A stretch of DNA of 64,000 nt from Dysgonomonas sp. HDW5A (lineage in GTDB: Bacteria; Bacteroidota; Bacteroidia; Bacteroidales; Dysgonomonadaceae). The first letter of the stretch is position 1; every line of letters starts with the position of its first letter. The notes beneath the pieces are model-generated. The model was not told the origin of the DNA. It did no database searches and saw nothing but the letters and a program-made list of their open reading frames with translations. Shown here piece after piece: positions 63,271 through 64,000 of this stretch. Both the position numbers and the translations under genes were made by a program. The stretch lies in NCBI RefSeq assembly GCF_011299555.1, contig NZ_CP049857.1, forward strand, positions 744,001 through 808,000, written 5' to 3'.

Positions 63271-64000
63271 TTACAACGCATTTTCCTTGATAAGGTATTC
63301 TGCAATTTGAACAGCATTTAAAGCTGCTCCTTTTTTTATCTGATCGCTTACCGACCAGAATGACAGCCCGTTCGGATTGGTTAGATCTTTACGGATACGG
63401 CCTACATATACCGGATCTTGCCCTGCAACATGAAGCGGCATAGGATATACATTTTTATCGGGGTTATCCTGAAGAACAATACCGTCACCTTCGCTGAAAG
63501 CTTTGCGTGCTTCGTCTATAGAAATAGGGTTCTCTGTTTCGACCCAAGTAGCTTCTGAATGGGCACGTATAACAGGAACACGTACGCAAGTTGCACTGAC
63601 CTCGATATCGGAATGCATAATCTTGCGGGTTTCGTTATACATTTTCATCTCTTCTTTTGTATAACCGTTCTCAGTGAAAATATCGACCTGAGGTATTACA
63701 TTATATGCCAATTGAGCTACAAATTTCTCAACAACAACCGGCTCTTTATTTACAATTTGCTTAAACTGATTTACCAATTCTTCCATAGCGGTAGCTCCTG
63801 CTCCCGATGCCGCCTGATAGGTAGCCACATGTACTCGTTTGATCCGAGACAATTTCTCAATGGGCTTTAATGCAACCACTAGCTGAATTGTGGTACAGTT
63901 AGGGTTTGCAATTATATTACGAGGACGTACTTTTGCATCCTCACCATTCACTTCGGGTACAACCAATGGAACATCATTATCCATACGGAAGGCACTCGAA
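63271..64000 (-). CDS. asd: Aspartate-semialdehyde dehydrogenase (5' end outside window)
   Basis: The frame continues past the right edge (upstream codons read SSAFRMD), so the N-terminal part of the gene lies outside. The visible 240-odd residues include the active-site Cys in [10 protein letters not shown], the fold-specific [15 protein letters not shown], and the substrate His/Arg region [12 protein letters not shown]. The enzyme reduces aspartyl phosphate to aspartate semialdehyde for lysine, threonine and diaminopimelate synthesis. It ends at a normal C-terminus (EYLIKENAL). Confidence 0.95.
   Translation of the reverse strand, partial: SSAFRMDNDVPLVVPEVNGEDAKVRPRNIIANPNCTTIQLVVALKPIEKLSRIKRVHVATYQAASGAGATAMEELVNQFKQIVNKEPVVVEKFVAQLAYNVIPQVDIFTENGYTKEEMKMYNETRKIMHSDIEVSATCVRVPVIRAHSEATWVETENPISIDEARKAFSEGDGIVLQDNPDKNVYPMPLHVAGQDPVYVGRIRKDLTNPNGLSFWSVSDQIKKGAALNAVQIAEYLIKENAL

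Overview
The window reads as a chromosomal segment of a Bacteroidota bacterium, most likely order Bacteroidales. A Dysgonomonas-like or related member would fit, but the genus is a guess from gene content and low G+C. The evidence is a 2490-residue SprA (type IX secretion translocon) next to ruvA, an RprX/RprY two-component pair, an M56 peptidase carrying TonB-plug-like tails beside a BlaI repressor, GH88 and Ser-type sulfatase enzymes, DUF2807 lipoproteins, and promoters of the Bacteroidota type (TTG or TTTG, about 19-20 bp, TAnnTTTG). No rRNA, tRNA, CRISPR array, transposase or integrase was found.

Layout. 1-6.6 kb: the C-terminal part of a large Ig/SprB-repeat surface protein, a methyltransferase, a HAD phosphatase, rsmE, a bifunctional-nuclease/UVR protein, a GtrA flippase and coaBC. 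6.6-17.5 kb: envelope and metabolic genes (M23 peptidase, L-threonine aldolase overlapping a LysR regulator, YceI lipoprotein, YgiD dioxygenase plus pirin, S9 peptidase, two coupled small unknowns). 17.5-21 kb: two exported proteins built from one repeated domain (three copies and one copy), then an MscS channel. 21-26 kb: an acyl-CoA synthetase-like enzyme and a reverse-strand run of VOC, metallo-beta-lactamase and nicotinamidase-like enzymes.

26-28.4 kb is the most island-like part. An XRE/S24 (CI-type) repressor is divergent from several tiny genes and a sigma-factor-like protein, with a perfect palindrome inside the -33/-7 spacer of the outward promoter. 28.4-37.6 kb holds lipoproteins, a sulfatase, an NlpC/P60 peptidase, a 980-residue membrane-anchored TPR protein behind a structured leader, and a smaller TPR protein. 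37.9-39.8 kb is an M56/BlaI sensor-repressor pair with two palindromic operators, one filling the promoter spacer. 40-50 kb has a Spy-like protein, GH88, tandem DUF2807 lipoproteins, PcrA/UvrD, an SGNH hydrolase and rprXY. 50-64 kb has sprA-ruvA, an M3 peptidase, an LTA-synthase-like transferase and the 5'-truncated asd gene.

The most unusual signal is a dispersed hairpin element with the core AGGTCTCAGACCT or AGTTCGCAGAACT (compensatory G-C to T-A change in the stem). About fifteen copies, some degenerate, occur between genes, and in seven cases the element starts exactly at the TAA stop codon of a gene. Two long copies, 15.6 kb apart and in opposite orientation, align over about 55 bp.
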